Part shown: positions 1 to 8,311 of the stretch, in pieces | Layout of the letters: each line of letters begins with the position of its first letter | Numbering within the stretch: position 1 is the first letter of the stretch | NCBI RefSeq assembly: GCF_020171945.1 | Contig: NZ_JAIVAP010000005.1 | Location: 124,001 to 188,000 of the forward strand | Direction of reading: 5' to 3' | DNA from: Bacillus infantis | GTDB lineage: Bacteria; Bacillota; Bacilli; Bacillales; Cytobacillaceae | Length of the DNA: 64,000 nt | Position numbers and translations under genes: made by a program | Notes under the pieces: model-generated | The model's input: the letters and a program-made list of their open reading frames with translations, nothing else | What the model was told of the DNA's origin: nothing | Database searches by the model: none

Positions 1-492
1 TTTCCGACGAATGCGCTTGATGTTGTCCTTATGGGGCGATACGGCCATGTCGGCTGGTTCAAGCGTCCAAAAAAAGCCGATGTGGAAGCGGCAAGAGAAT
101 GCCTCCGCAAAGTAGGGATGGAAGCTTTTCAGCACAGGCAGATCAGCCAGCTCTCAGGAGGACAGCAGCAGCGGGTCTTCCTTGCAAGGGCACTTGCACA
201 GGATGCAAGCGTCTATTTCATGGATGAACCATTTGTCGGGGTGGACGCCTCTACAGAAAGGGCCATCATCAGCCTGCTGAATGAATTGAAGGCCCAGGGG
301 AAAACGGTGCTGGTCGTCCATCACGATCTGCAGACTGTAAAAGAGTATTTTGATTCTGTCATTCTGCTTAATATGAGGACCATTGCCCACGGTCCCGCAG
401 AGGAAACATTTACAATGGAAAATCTGCACAAAACATATGGCGGCAAGCTGGCCTTCCTGGAAAAGGGCCAAGTGATGGTCGAGCAAAAGTGA
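1..492 (+). CDS. mntB: Manganese ABC transporter ATP-binding protein, 5'-truncated by window edge
   Basis: This is the C-terminal 163 residues of the ATPase that powers manganese import through the MntC/MntD permeases. The reading frame is open from base 1, so the start lies outside the window and Walker A is not visible. The ABC signature LSGGQQQRVFLARAL, the Walker B segment VYFMDEPF with the catalytic Glu, and the switch His in VVHHDL are all present. The stop codon overlaps the Shine-Dalgarno of mntC (GTGAGGTG), and mntC and mntD follow directly, so this is one operon. With mntR 3 kb downstream, the family assignment to the MntABCD system rather than a zinc system is well supported. It acts on the inner face of the membrane. 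Confidence 0.93.
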   Translation, partial: FPTNALDVVLMGRYGHVGWFKRPKKADVEAARECLRKVGMEAFQHRQISQLSGGQQQRVFLARALAQDASVYFMDEPFVGVDASTERAIISLLNELKAQGKTVLVVHHDLQTVKEYFDSVILLNMRTIAHGPAEETFTMENLHKTYGGKLAFLEKGQVMVEQK

Positions 493-502
493 GGTGCCTT
501 AA

Positions 503-1816
503 ATGAATGAACTAATGCAAATGCTGGGCAATGCGAATACACAGTGGGTCCTGTTCGGAACAATGCTCCTGGGTGTGGCAAGCGGAGTGCTTGGAAGCAT
601 AGCCCTTCTTAGAAAGCAAAGCCTGATCGGAGATGCGGTTGCACATGCAGCATTGCCGGGGATATGTATTGCTTTTATGCTCACAGGAGAAAAATCTCTG
701 CCTGCCCTTCTTATCGGAGCTGCAATCACCGGTCTGCTTGCTGCCTATTGCATCCAATTCATCACTTCCAACTCCATACTAAAAGAGGATAGCGCGATTT
801 GTCTGATATTGTCCGTATTTTTCGGATTCGGGATTGTCCTGCTGACTAAGATTTCGCAATCACCGGCAGGCAATAAAAGCGGGTTGAATGATTTCATCTT
901 CGGGCAGGCCGCTTCCATGGTAGGCGGTGATGTAAAGCTGATGGCAGGGGCATCTGCCGTGCTCATTGTGGTAACTGTTCTTTTTTTCAAAGAGCTGAAG
1001 GTCCTGACATTCGATCCTGATTTTGCGAGGGGGCTGGGCCTTCCTGCCGGGTGGCTGAACTTTATGTTTTTGACACTGCTGGCTGGTGCCGTTGTTATCG
1101 GTATTCAGGCAGTCGGAGTGATCCTTATGGCTGCCATGCTGATCACACCAAGCGTTGCTGCGAGGTATTGGACAGAGTCACTTGGGAAAATGGTCTTTAT
1201 TTCAGGAGGATTCGGTGCCTTATCAGGAATGATCGGAACCCTTCTGAGCACGCTGGGGCAGGGGCTTGCAACAGGGCCGTTCATTGTAGTTACGGCTACC
1301 GGATTATTTCTTTTCTCTGTCCTGGCTGCCCCGCAGAGAGGATTGCTGACAAAGCTGGCAAAAAGAATCGTCTTTAACAGGAAGACGAAGAAGAGCCAGG
1401 TGCTGAGGGCAATGTACAAACTGACAGAATCTGCATACAGGGAGACAGGGAAGGAACAAATGATCATTGCTGAAAGCAGGATATCCGGTGAGCTCGCTTT
1501 CTCAAAATCACATACTATGAGGCTGATGAGCGACCTGTACAAGGAGCATTTAATCTCAAAGGATTCAGGCGGCTGGATGCTTACGGACAAAGGTGTTCTC
1601 GAAGGCTATATCCTGACACTGAAAGGCCGCATAAATGAACTGTGCCTCATGCACAGTGAAGAATTTAATGAGGATCAGAGGGAAGCACTGGCAGAAAGGC
1701 TGATCGAAAGACCGTCTGATCCGATTGCCAAAAGAGCGGAAGGGCTGCTTTGGCAATATAATATGATGCCGGCCCTATCACCTTTTTCCGTTTCTGAAAG
1801 GAGAGAGAATCTATGA
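503..1816 (+). CDS. mntC: Manganese ABC transporter permease with C-terminal winged-helix extension
   Basis: This 437-residue ABC-3 family permease forms the membrane channel for manganese uptake with MntD. Residues 1 to about 290 hold the hydrophobic permease domain, with successive membrane spans and the conserved LLRKQSLIGDAVAHA segment near the N terminus. Residues about 300 to 437 are soluble and read as a DNA-binding-like winged helix (SGELAFSKSHTMRLMSDLYK followed by a wing-like GGWMLTDKG) and a helical segment resembling DtxR/MntR-type regulators. The same long form is known for B. subtilis MntC (about 435 residues), so the extension is not an assembly fusion. The start follows GTGAGGTG with good spacing. 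The stop overlaps the mntD start by four bases (ATGA), indicating translational coupling. Confidence 0.93.
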   Translation: MNELMQMLGNANTQWVLFGTMLLGVASGVLGSIALLRKQSLIGDAVAHAALPGICIAFMLTGEKSLPALLIGAAITGLLAAYCIQFITSNSILKEDSAICLILSVFFGFGIVLLTKISQSPAGNKSGLNDFIFGQAASMVGGDVKLMAGASAVLIVVTVLFFKELKVLTFDPDFARGLGLPAGWLNFMFLTLLAGAVVIGIQAVGVILMAAMLITPSVAARYWTESLGKMVFISGGFGALSGMIGTLLSTLGQGLATGPFIVVTATGLFLFSVLAAPQRGLLTKLAKRIVFNRKTKKSQVLRAMYKLTESAYRETGKEQMIIAESRISGELAFSKSHTMRLMSDLYKEHLISKDSGGWMLTDKGVLEGYILTLKGRINELCLMHSEEFNEDQREALAERLIERPSDPIAKRAEGLLWQYNMMPALSPFSVSERRENL

Positions 1817-2694
1817 GCTATGAATTGTGGATTTTGGCAGTAGGATCACTGGCAGGAATCACCTGTGCCATCACCGGATGCTTCCTGATATTGCGGAAGC
1901 TGTCCATGCTTGCCGATGCCATCAGCCATACCGTGCTCCTTGGAATCGTCCTTGCTTTTTTGATCAGCCAAAGCATGAACGGATTTTACATGCTCCTTGG
2001 AGCAGCAGCAACTGGGCTGGCAACAGCCTTCCTTGTCCAGACCTTTAACAGCAGCGGAGTGCAGGAGGATGCTTCAATCGGTGTTGTGTTCACCTTCCTG
2101 TTTGCTTTAGGAGTAATCCTGGTCTCGCTTTTTGCAGAAAATGTCCACCTGGATGTCGACCATGCATTGATGGGAGAGATTGCTTTTGTTCCCTGGGATG
2201 TCGTCCAGATTGGAATGCTTCCTGAAGTCCCGAAAGCCTTTCTGATGCTTGGGGGTGTCCTGCTGTTTAATCTGCTGCTGATCGGATTATTCTACAAGGA
2301 ATTCAAAATTACATCTTTTGATCCCCAGATGGCAGCAGCGATTGGGATTCCGGTACTGTTCATCCATTACCTGCTGATGGGGATGGTATCAATTACGACT
2401 GTAGCTTCTTTTGACAGCGTCGGAGCAGTCCTTGTCGTTGCTATGCTGATTGCACCTGGAGCATCTGCATACCTGCTGACAGACAGGCTTGGGACCATGC
2501 TTATATATAGTGCTTTGATCGGAGCAGCTGCGGCTATCGGCGGGTATTTCGCTGCCAGCTGGCTGAATGCGTCCATTTCGGGAAGCATGGCAGCTGCCAA
2601 TGGAATAATTTTTGCCCTGGTTTTCCTGTTTTCGCCTTCCAAAGGCTTTATAATGAAAAAACGGAACAGCATGCGGGTCCATACAGCAGAATAA
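1813..2694 (+). CDS. mntD: Manganese ABC transporter permease
   Basis: This 293-residue permease is the second membrane subunit of the manganese importer. It is an all-membrane ABC-3 family protein with the conserved cytoplasmic segment LRKLSMLADAISHTVLLGIV near residues 27-46. It lacks the soluble C-terminal extension carried by MntC. Its ATG shares four bases with the mntC stop, so translation is coupled. A rho-independent terminator follows 70 bases after the stop, closing the mnt operon. Repression by manganese-loaded MntR is expected from the family, but the operon promoter lies outside the window. Confidence 0.93.
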   Translation: MSYELWILAVGSLAGITCAITGCFLILRKLSMLADAISHTVLLGIVLAFLISQSMNGFYMLLGAAATGLATAFLVQTFNSSGVQEDASIGVVFTFLFALGVILVSLFAENVHLDVDHALMGEIAFVPWDVVQIGMLPEVPKAFLMLGGVLLFNLLLIGLFYKEFKITSFDPQMAAAIGIPVLFIHYLLMGMVSITTVASFDSVGAVLVVAMLIAPGASAYLLTDRLGTMLIYSALIGAAAAIGGYFAASWLNASISGSMAAANGIIFALVFLFSPSKGFIMKKRNSMRVHTAE

Positions 2695-2762
2695 TGATGC
2701 TGCAAAGATCCTTGGTTTGCAAGGAGCTTTAAAGAAAGAAAGTTTAATAGTATAATAGAAGA

Positions 2763-2786
2763 AGCGCCGGGAAGGGCGCTTTTTTC
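2763..2786 (+). terminator. Rho-independent terminator of mnt operon
   Basis: AGCGCC and GGCGCT form a six-base-pair stem around a GGGAAG-type loop and are followed by a run of six T. It lies downstream of mntD and before topB. Confidence 0.85.
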
Positions 2787-3018
2787 TGCTGGCTTAATTT
2801 ATATGCACAGCAGCTTCCTCAAGGCCTTCATCCCCCATAGAAACTCCCCATTGAAATCAATTCTGAAAAAAAGTGCCTGGTCCAATCTGCCAGGAGCTAA
2901 ATGGTGCCGGAAAAGCCTGGAATCATGTATAATCTTTTTTTCGGGCCCTGCTGCCGTTTGGGTAAAGCAGCAAAATAATCAAGTCGGACTTGCGCAGTCC
3001 CGAGCAAGGAGAATGAAT
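2787..3018 (+). promoter_or_regulatory. topB upstream region with a -10-like TATAAT
   Basis: Together with the end of the mnt operon this makes a gene-free stretch of about 320 bases. A TATAAT hexamer at 2928-2933 is preceded directly by TG, but no convincing -35 lies 17 bases upstream. A CCTGG/CCAGG hairpin lies just before it, and a TGCTGC/GCAGCA hairpin lies between it and the gene. The topB frame stays open back to 2803, but no ribosome binding site supports an earlier start. I see no gene here. Confidence 0.3.
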
Positions 3019-5208
3019 ATGAAGCTGATTATTGCAGAGAAGCCTGATCAGGGAATGAAGCTTGCCGCCCCATTTTCATTTAAGAAAAAAGAAGGCTATC
3101 TGGAGATTTCGCCAAACCACCTGTTCCCAGAGGGTGCTTTCATGACTTGGGCCATTGGCCATTTATGTGAACTCGTTCCCCCTGAGGAATATGATCCTAA
3201 ATGGAAAAAGTGGTCGCTGAGCACTCTGCCGATACTCCCGGAGCAATTTAAGCACCGTGTATCCAAGTCAAAGTGGAAGCAATTCAAAGTCATTAAAGAA
3301 CTGGTACACCGTAAAGAAGTCAATGAAATTATCATCGCGGGTGATGCAGAAAGAGAAGGAGAAGCAATTATCCGAGTCATTCTGACCCAATGCGGCAGCA
3401 GAAAGCCGATGAAACGGCTATGGATTTCATCTCTCACCGCCAAATCTGTAACAAATGGCTTTGCCAATCTCCTCGATGAATCGAAAACTAGAAATATATA
3501 TTATGAGGCGCTAAGCAGGGCATGTGCCGACTGGCTTGTCGGCATGAATGCTTCCAGGGCATACACCCTGCTGCTCCAGCAAAAAGGGATCCAGGATGTG
3601 TTTTCGACCGGAAGGGTCCAGACCCCGACCCTTGCACTGATTGTAAAAAGAGAGAAAGAAATCGAGAACTTTAAGTCAGAGCCTTTCTGGGAAGTCATGG
3701 CTACTTTCAATATGGAAGGAAAGACTTATAAAGGGAAATGGCATAAAAATGGGAATTCCCGTCTGGATAATGAAGGGATGGCCAGGAAAATCCAGCAGTT
3801 TGCAGCAGGAAAGAACGCCAGGATTGAATCGATCGATAAAGAGAGGAAGGAATTCCTGCCCCCTTATTTATTCAATCTCTCGTCCCTGCAGGCCGAAGCG
3901 AATAAACTTTACAAATATTCCCCGCAAAAAACATTGGAAATCGCCCAGAAGCTTTATGTAAAAGGAATTATTTCGTACCCCCGCTCGGACTCAAGCTTTG
4001 TCACTAAAGAGGAAGCGGCGGCATTTCCTGAAACACTGGAAAAGCTTTCAAAAATGGATGCTTTTAAAGCCTATTTTCCGCTTCCTGCTTCATCCATACT
4101 GGATAATAAGAGATTTGTGAATGAAAAGAAAGTGACAGACCACTATGCCATCATTCCTACAGAACAGGCAGCCGATCCGTCAAAAATGGGTGCCGATGAA
4201 GCAAGGATATATGAGCTGATTGTAAAAAGGCTGATTGCCGCCCATTATGAAAAAGCCGTCTTTGATTACACGACTATCCATACACTGGCGGACGAGAGGG
4301 CTGCCTTCCTTTCAAAAGGCAAGGAAATGATACAGGAGGGCTGGAGGAAGGTCCTGTACAGCCAAAAGAAGAGTACAGCAAAAGATGAAGATGAGCAGGA
4401 TCTTCCGTCCCTGGAATCCGGCGAAAGAGGGATCGTGCAGGATACTGAGGTTAAAGAAAGCAAGACGCAGCCGCCAAAGCGGTACACGGAGGGGCAGCTT
4501 ATCACCCTGATGAAAACCGCCGGGAAGCATTTGGAGGATTCTGACCTCGTTAAAGTAATGAAACAGACTGAAGGGCTTGGCACTGAAGCGACGCGTGCGG
4601 GTATCATTGGGATTCTTAAGGACCGGATGTATATTGATGTCCGCAAGAACCAGGTGTATGCGACAAACAAAGGAAAGCTCTTAATCGATTCAATCGGAGA
4701 AAGTGTGCTCGGGTCCCCTGAAATGACCGCCAAATGGGAGCAGCGCCTGAATGAAATCGGTGAGGGGGCAGCATCGCCCAAAGAATTCATGGAGCAGGCG
4801 AAGAAGCTGTCAATCAAGCTGATTAATGATGCGACAGAACAGAGTGCCCAGTGGAGCTTCGATGGATATGACTTGGAGGAATTTAAGGATAGAAGGCCAG
4901 GGAAGAAAGGAAAAAGGGGCGGTGCCGGCACGAAGGTCGGCAAATGCAAGCTTTGCGGCGGCGATGTTGTCGATAAAGGGACCTTTTATGGCTGTGCGAA
5001 TTATAAAGCTTCTGAGTGCCGTTTCACCATATCCAAAAAAGTGCTTGGGAAAACTGTAAGCCAGGCAAATGTCCGCAAGCTTTTAAAAGATGGGCAGACA
5101 GATCTTATCAAAGGGTTTAAAAAAGGCGAAAAGGAATTTCAGGCCAGGCTCGAATGGGGAGAAGGCAGGCTGAATTTCGTTTTTGAAAACAGCATAAAAC
5201 AGAAATAA
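3019..5208 (+). CDS. topB: DNA topoisomerase III (type IA)
   Basis: This 729-residue type IA topoisomerase passes single strands through a transient break and decatenates replication intermediates. The N-terminal Toprim domain begins MKLIIAEKP, with the acidic cluster GDAEREGE near residue 110. The active-site tyrosine is Y320 in GIISYPRSDSS, and the conserved STGRVQTPTLAL segment lies near residue 195. A C-terminal zinc-ribbon-like region has a CKLCGG pair followed by GCANYKASECRF around residues 643-670. The ATG at 3019 was chosen because AAGGAG lies six bases upstream. The ATG at 3013 touches that site, and the open frame back to 2803 has no ribosome binding site. Length matches B. subtilis TopB (about 727). 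Confidence 0.93.
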   Translation: MKLIIAEKPDQGMKLAAPFSFKKKEGYLEISPNHLFPEGAFMTWAIGHLCELVPPEEYDPKWKKWSLSTLPILPEQFKHRVSKSKWKQFKVIKELVHRKEVNEIIIAGDAEREGEAIIRVILTQCGSRKPMKRLWISSLTAKSVTNGFANLLDESKTRNIYYEALSRACADWLVGMNASRAYTLLLQQKGIQDVFSTGRVQTPTLALIVKREKEIENFKSEPFWEVMATFNMEGKTYKGKWHKNGNSRLDNEGMARKIQQFAAGKNARIESIDKERKEFLPPYLFNLSSLQAEANKLYKYSPQKTLEIAQKLYVKGIISYPRSDSSFVTKEEAAAFPETLEKLSKMDAFKAYFPLPASSILDNKRFVNEKKVTDHYAIIPTEQAADPSKMGADEARIYELIVKRLIAAHYEKAVFDYTTIHTLADERAAFLSKGKEMIQEGWRKVLYSQKKSTAKDEDEQDLPSLESGERGIVQDTEVKESKTQPPKRYTEGQLITLMKTAGKHLEDSDLVKVMKQTEGLGTEATRAGIIGILKDRMYIDVRKNQVYATNKGKLLIDSIGESVLGSPEMTAKWEQRLNEIGEGAASPKEFMEQAKKLSIKLINDATEQSAQWSFDGYDLEEFKDRRPGKKGKRGGAGTKVGKCKLCGGDVVDKGTFYGCANYKASECRFTISKKVLGKTVSQANVRKLLKDGQTDLIKGFKKGEKEFQARLEWGEGRLNFVFENSIKQK

Positions 5209-5213
5209 ATGCA

Positions 5214-5240
5214 GGGGAGGAGCATCAGCTTCTCCCTGGT
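5214..5240 (+). terminator. Possible weak terminator after topB
   Basis: GGGAGGAGC and GCTTCTCCC form a nine-base-pair stem (one G-T pair) around ATCA directly after the topB stop. The downstream T-run is poor, so termination would be partial. Confidence 0.4.
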
Positions 5241-5448
5241 GTTTCGCTTGACTGACTTGTTTGTCCTCTCCATCTATAGTAAAATTTTTATTGGACATTT
5301 TTTACTGGGCTGCAATATGGACCTTTCTGTTTGCAGGAAAGCATAGGCCGGTGGATAATTTTTTAACAGAAAGATAGCAATGAAGCTGAAACCGAGTGCA
5401 GATTTCTGTCCGGCAAAAAGCTGGTTTTAATACTTAGGAGGTTATCGG

Positions 5449-5877
5449 ATGCCTACTCCAAGCATGGAAGATTATATAGAACAAATATACATACTGATAG
5501 AAGATAAAGGTTATGCACGTGTATCCGATATCGCCGAAGCTTTGTCCGTCCATCCATCTTCAGTTACTAAGATGGTGCAGAAGCTGGATAAAGATGAATA
5601 TCTTGTTTATGAAAAATACAGAGGGCTGATCTTGACTCCAAAAGGCAAAAAGATCGGCAAAAGGCTTGTATACCGCCATGAACTTCTGGAACAGCTGTTA
5701 AGGATCATCGGCGTGAAAGAAGAGAATATTTATGAAGATGTAGAAGGTATAGAGCATCATTTAAGCTGGGATGCCATTGACCGGGTGGGTGACCTTGTCC
5801 AGTTCTTTGAAGAAGATCAGGGGCGAGTGGATTCTCTCCGCGAAATAGCCAGGAAAAATGAGCAGACTGAAGGATAA
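5449..5877 (+). CDS. mntR: Manganese-responsive transcriptional regulator (DtxR family)
   Basis: This 142-residue homodimeric regulator binds manganese and represses manganese uptake genes such as the mnt operon upstream. The winged helix spans residues 1-70 (recognition segment [12 protein letters not shown]) and the dimerisation helices follow. All metal ligands known from B. subtilis MntR are at identical positions: Asp8, Glu11, His77, Glu99, Glu102 and His103. The start has a perfect AGGAGG seven bases upstream. A strong terminator follows. Assignment is near certain. Its own promoter was not identified. Confidence 0.97.
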   Translation: MPTPSMEDYIEQIYILIEDKGYARVSDIAEALSVHPSSVTKMVQKLDKDEYLVYEKYRGLILTPKGKKIGKRLVYRHELLEQLLRIIGVKEENIYEDVEGIEHHLSWDAIDRVGDLVQFFEEDQGRVDSLREIARKNEQTEG

Positions 5878-5888
5878 AGACGAAAAAA

Positions 5889-5924
5889 CGGCAAGGTATG
5901 AGAGTATACCTTGCCGCTTTTTTG
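5889..5924 (+). terminator. Terminator of mntR
   Basis: A stem of CGGCAAGGTAT and its near-complement ATACCTTGCCG encloses a short GAGAGT loop and is followed by a seven-base T-run. Confidence 0.9.
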
Positions 5925-5937
5925 TCTTTAAGGTTTT

Positions 5938-6147
5938 GCTTATAAATGGAGTCTGTTGATTTGCGTTCCAGGCACTTCGCTTTCCGCGGGGCGAAGTTGA
6001 GCCTCCTCGCGCTCCGCGCTGTGGGGTCTCAACATTTCCGCTGCAATCCCGCAGGAGTCTTCGTGCCTTCCACTCCAATCAACGTGCTTTAGAATTTAAT
6101 TTCCATCAATTTTTATTACAATATATTCTCTCTACAAACCTGGTCAG
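5938..6147. repeat. GC-rich palindromic repeat, copy 1
   Basis: The element opens with GGAGTCTGTTGATT and an AGGCACTTCGC block and closes with CGTGCCTTCCACTCC then AATCAAC, so its ends are imperfect inverted repeats. The core carries CCGCGGGGC, GAGCCTCCTCG, a GGGGTCTC segment and CCCGCAGGAGTC. A second copy starts 310 bases further on. Homology continues past the palindrome into an AT-rich tail (through 6147). Similar GC-rich intergenic repeats are familiar from many Bacillus genomes, but I cannot name the family. Open frames here (for example 5761-6078 on the minus strand) are repeat artefacts. The rest of 5878-6527 holds only the mntR terminator and the second copy. Confidence 0.85.
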
Positions 6148-6247
6148 CATTTAGATCTTGGCTGTGGTTAAATCTTACACCTGATTTTAAAATATTGGCA
6201 TCCGCTCTTAACATGAGACAAAATGTAAGTAGATTTGAGAATTATTT

Positions 6248-6459
6248 GCTTATAAATGGAGTCTGTTGATTTCCGTTCCAGGCACTTCGCTTTCCGCGGG
6301 GCGGCGCTGAGCCTCCTCGTCGTACCTCCTGCGGGGTCTCAGCTCTGCCGCTGCAATCCCGCAGGAGTCTTCGTGCCTTCCACTCCAATCAACAGGGCTT
6401 TAGAATTAAACTTCCATCAAATCTCTATTACCACATATTCTCTCCACAAACATAGTCAG
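6248..6459. repeat. GC-rich palindromic repeat, copy 2
   Basis: This is a direct copy of the 5938-6147 element in the same orientation. The terminal arms and AT-rich tail are nearly identical, and the central segment after the CCGCGGGG block is the most divergent part. The open frame 6256-6468 lies inside it, has no ribosome binding site and is not a gene. Confidence 0.85.
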
Positions 6460-6527
6460 GAGGAGTGATACTTCTACAATCGTTTGTTTTTGCTTCATGC
6501 ACTCACATCCCTATGTCATTTGTTTTA

Positions 6528-6737
6528 CTAGCTAAAGCTCGGAAAATCCTCTAACAAATTCACCGTGTTAACATCGTTTTCCATCAGGCTGTGTTCCGCC
6601 TCTGCAAGCTCGATGAGCCCTTCTTCTGCCTCCATCAATGCTTTTCTGAACGATATGATTCGCCCGCCTGATGTCTGGAAAGACATAATCTCTCCCAGAT
6701 GGTTTCTTTGGACAGCTATTAATTTTTCCGGCTGCAT
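6528..6737 (-). CDS. DUF3892 family small protein
   Basis: This 69-residue protein begins MQPEKLIAVQRNHLGEI and has the pattern of DUF3892 proteins: a short beta-rich N terminus (EKLIAV, IMSFQTSGGRIIS) and an acidic C-terminal part. Function is unknown; these proteins occur widely in Bacillaceae. GGAGG lies eight bases before the ATG. It is transcribed divergently from the methyltransferase gene next door and ends close to the second repeat copy. No signal peptide or membrane segment is visible. Confidence 0.82.
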   Translation of the reverse strand: MQPEKLIAVQRNHLGEIMSFQTSGGRIISFRKALMEAEEGLIELAEAEHSLMENDVNTVNLLEDFPSFS

Positions 6738-6850
6738 GTAAAGCCCCTCCTTTAATTTCCTTAGTACAAAGGATTACCAGCCGCCCTTATAGAAATACAA
6801 GAATGAAACCTTTTTTGAATATATACGTAATTAAAGTGAGGGATCATCAG

Positions 6851-7531
6851 ATGGAATTTAATTGGGCCTCTGAAGCTGAAAGGCTTTGGGATGAGAAATC
6901 CGGCTCCTGGAGCCGGCAGAGCAGGGAAATGTGGGAATCAGGCAGCCGGAAAGACATTGCAGGCTTTTTCAGCGGGCATGTCCCTGCGGGTTCTTCGGTA
7001 TGCGACCTTGGCTGCGGCGATGGCTTTGGCACACTGAAGCTTGCCAGTGCCGGCTATAAAGTAACAGGTGCAGATGTTTCAGAGGAAATGATACATAAAG
7101 CCATCAAGGTTAATGAAGGAAATGATGCAAGTTTTATCAAAACCGATATTGCGTCTTTGGATGTTCCTGACGATGCTTTTGATGCAGTGCTGGCCATTAA
7201 TTCGCTTGAATGGACAGAAAGCCCCTTTGCAGTACTCCGGGAAATGCAGAGGGTGGTCAGGCCGGGAGGTTATGGTTGCGTCGGCATTTTAGGCCCTACT
7301 GCGAAGCCCCGGGAAAACAGCTATGAAAGGCTTTACGGCAAGAAAGCTGTCTGCAACACAATGATGCCATGGGAATTTGCAAGGCTTGCTGCTGAAAATG
7401 GATGGAGCAGGACAGCCGGGTTCGGTGTTTATAAAAGGAGTGCAGAACAGATTCACAAAGGCTCCTTAACAGAAGAACTGCAGCAGGCATTATCTTTTAT
7501 GTGGGTATTCATGATCAAAAATAATAAATAA
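6851..7531 (+). CDS. Class I SAM-dependent methyltransferase (YodH-like)
   Basis: This 226-residue protein has the Rossmann-type methyltransferase fold. Motif I is VCDLGCGDGFG (glycine-rich SAM loop), the acidic residue after strand 2 is in VTGADVSEEM, and motif IV is AVLAINSLEW. The C-terminal half carries GPTAKPRENSYERLYG, which I recall from B. subtilis YodH-type proteins; the substrate is unknown. The frame is open back to an ATG at 6803, but a GAGGG lies eight bases before the ATG at 6851 and the conserved N terminus starts there (MEFNWASEAERLW). It is followed after 15 bases by the AIM24-type gene, probably co-transcribed. Confidence 0.85.
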   Translation: MEFNWASEAERLWDEKSGSWSRQSREMWESGSRKDIAGFFSGHVPAGSSVCDLGCGDGFGTLKLASAGYKVTGADVSEEMIHKAIKVNEGNDASFIKTDIASLDVPDDAFDAVLAINSLEWTESPFAVLREMQRVVRPGGYGCVGILGPTAKPRENSYERLYGKKAVCNTMMPWEFARLAAENGWSRTAGFGVYKRSAEQIHKGSLTEELQQALSFMWVFMIKNNK

Positions 7532-7546
7532 GAGGAGAGTAATAGG

Positions 7547-8239
7547 ATGAGCAGATATTCAATCGAAGAATTCGTCAGCCAGACAAAGCAGCAGGACAAA
7601 GGGGAAGGCCTGTTTGAGCTTGAAACCCCGAGGATGCTTGAAATCAACCTGACAAATCAGATTTGGGCAAAAACCGGTGCGATGGTTTCCTACAGGGGAA
7701 ACATTAAGTTTGAAAGAGAAGGGATCCTGGAGCATGGTCTCGGGAAAATGTTTAAAAAGGCGCTGACAGGTGAAGGGACGTCGCTGATGAAAGCTACAGG
7801 AAGTGGCAAACTCTATCTGGCAGACCAGGGGAAAAAGATATCAATCCTCAACCTTGGCGGTGAAGCGATTTTTGTAAACGGAAATGACTTGCTGGCATTC
7901 GAACCCGGCATCAGCTGGGACATCAAGCTGATGAAAAGGATTGCCGGCATGATGGCAGGCGGGCTTTTCAATGTCCGCCTGGAAGGGCGCGGCATGGTCG
8001 CAATCACCTCCCATTATGAGCCGCTGACACTGCTTGTAACGCCGGATAATCCAGTGTACACAGATCCAAATGCTACTGTAGCCTGGTCAGGCAGCCTTCA
8101 GCCGGAATTTGTGACTGATATATCCTTTAAAACCTTCCTTGGGAGAGGAAGCGGGGAATCGATACAGATGAAATTCTCGGGCAATGGGTTTGTTGTAGTG
8201 CAGCCGTTCGAGGAAGTCTACTATAGCCAGCAAAGCTGA
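7547..8239 (+). CDS. AIM24 family protein
   Basis: This 230-residue beta-rich protein belongs to the AIM24/TIGR00266-type family of unknown biochemical function. Typical features are the repeated glycine-rich strands [17 protein letters not shown] and [17 protein letters not shown], and the late segment [19 protein letters not shown]. No signal peptide or membrane span is visible, so it is probably cytoplasmic. GAGGAG lies upstream of the ATG. It shares a short spacer with the preceding methyltransferase gene and ends at a bidirectional terminator facing metA. Confidence 0.88.
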   Translation: MSRYSIEEFVSQTKQQDKGEGLFELETPRMLEINLTNQIWAKTGAMVSYRGNIKFEREGILEHGLGKMFKKALTGEGTSLMKATGSGKLYLADQGKKISILNLGGEAIFVNGNDLLAFEPGISWDIKLMKRIAGMMAGGLFNVRLEGRGMVAITSHYEPLTLLVTPDNPVYTDPNATVAWSGSLQPEFVTDISFKTFLGRGSGESIQMKFSGNGFVVVQPFEEVYYSQQS

Positions 8240-8258
8240 TAGAACAAAATAAATGAAA

Positions 8259-8288
8259 ATGGCTGCCTCTAAGAGTGCAGCCATTTTG
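8259..8288. terminator. Bidirectional terminator between AIM24 gene and metA
   Basis: ATGGCTGC and GCAGCCAT form an eight-base-pair stem with T-rich sequence on both sides. It serves the convergent AIM24 gene (plus) and metA (minus). Confidence 0.8.
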
Positions 8289-8311
8289 TCATTCTTACAG
8301 CAAGCAGGACG

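Noticed and set aside
2803-3018. N-terminal extension of topB by 72 codons
   Set aside because: No ribosome binding site, no match to the TopB N terminus; the AAGGAG-ATG at 3019 fits exactly.
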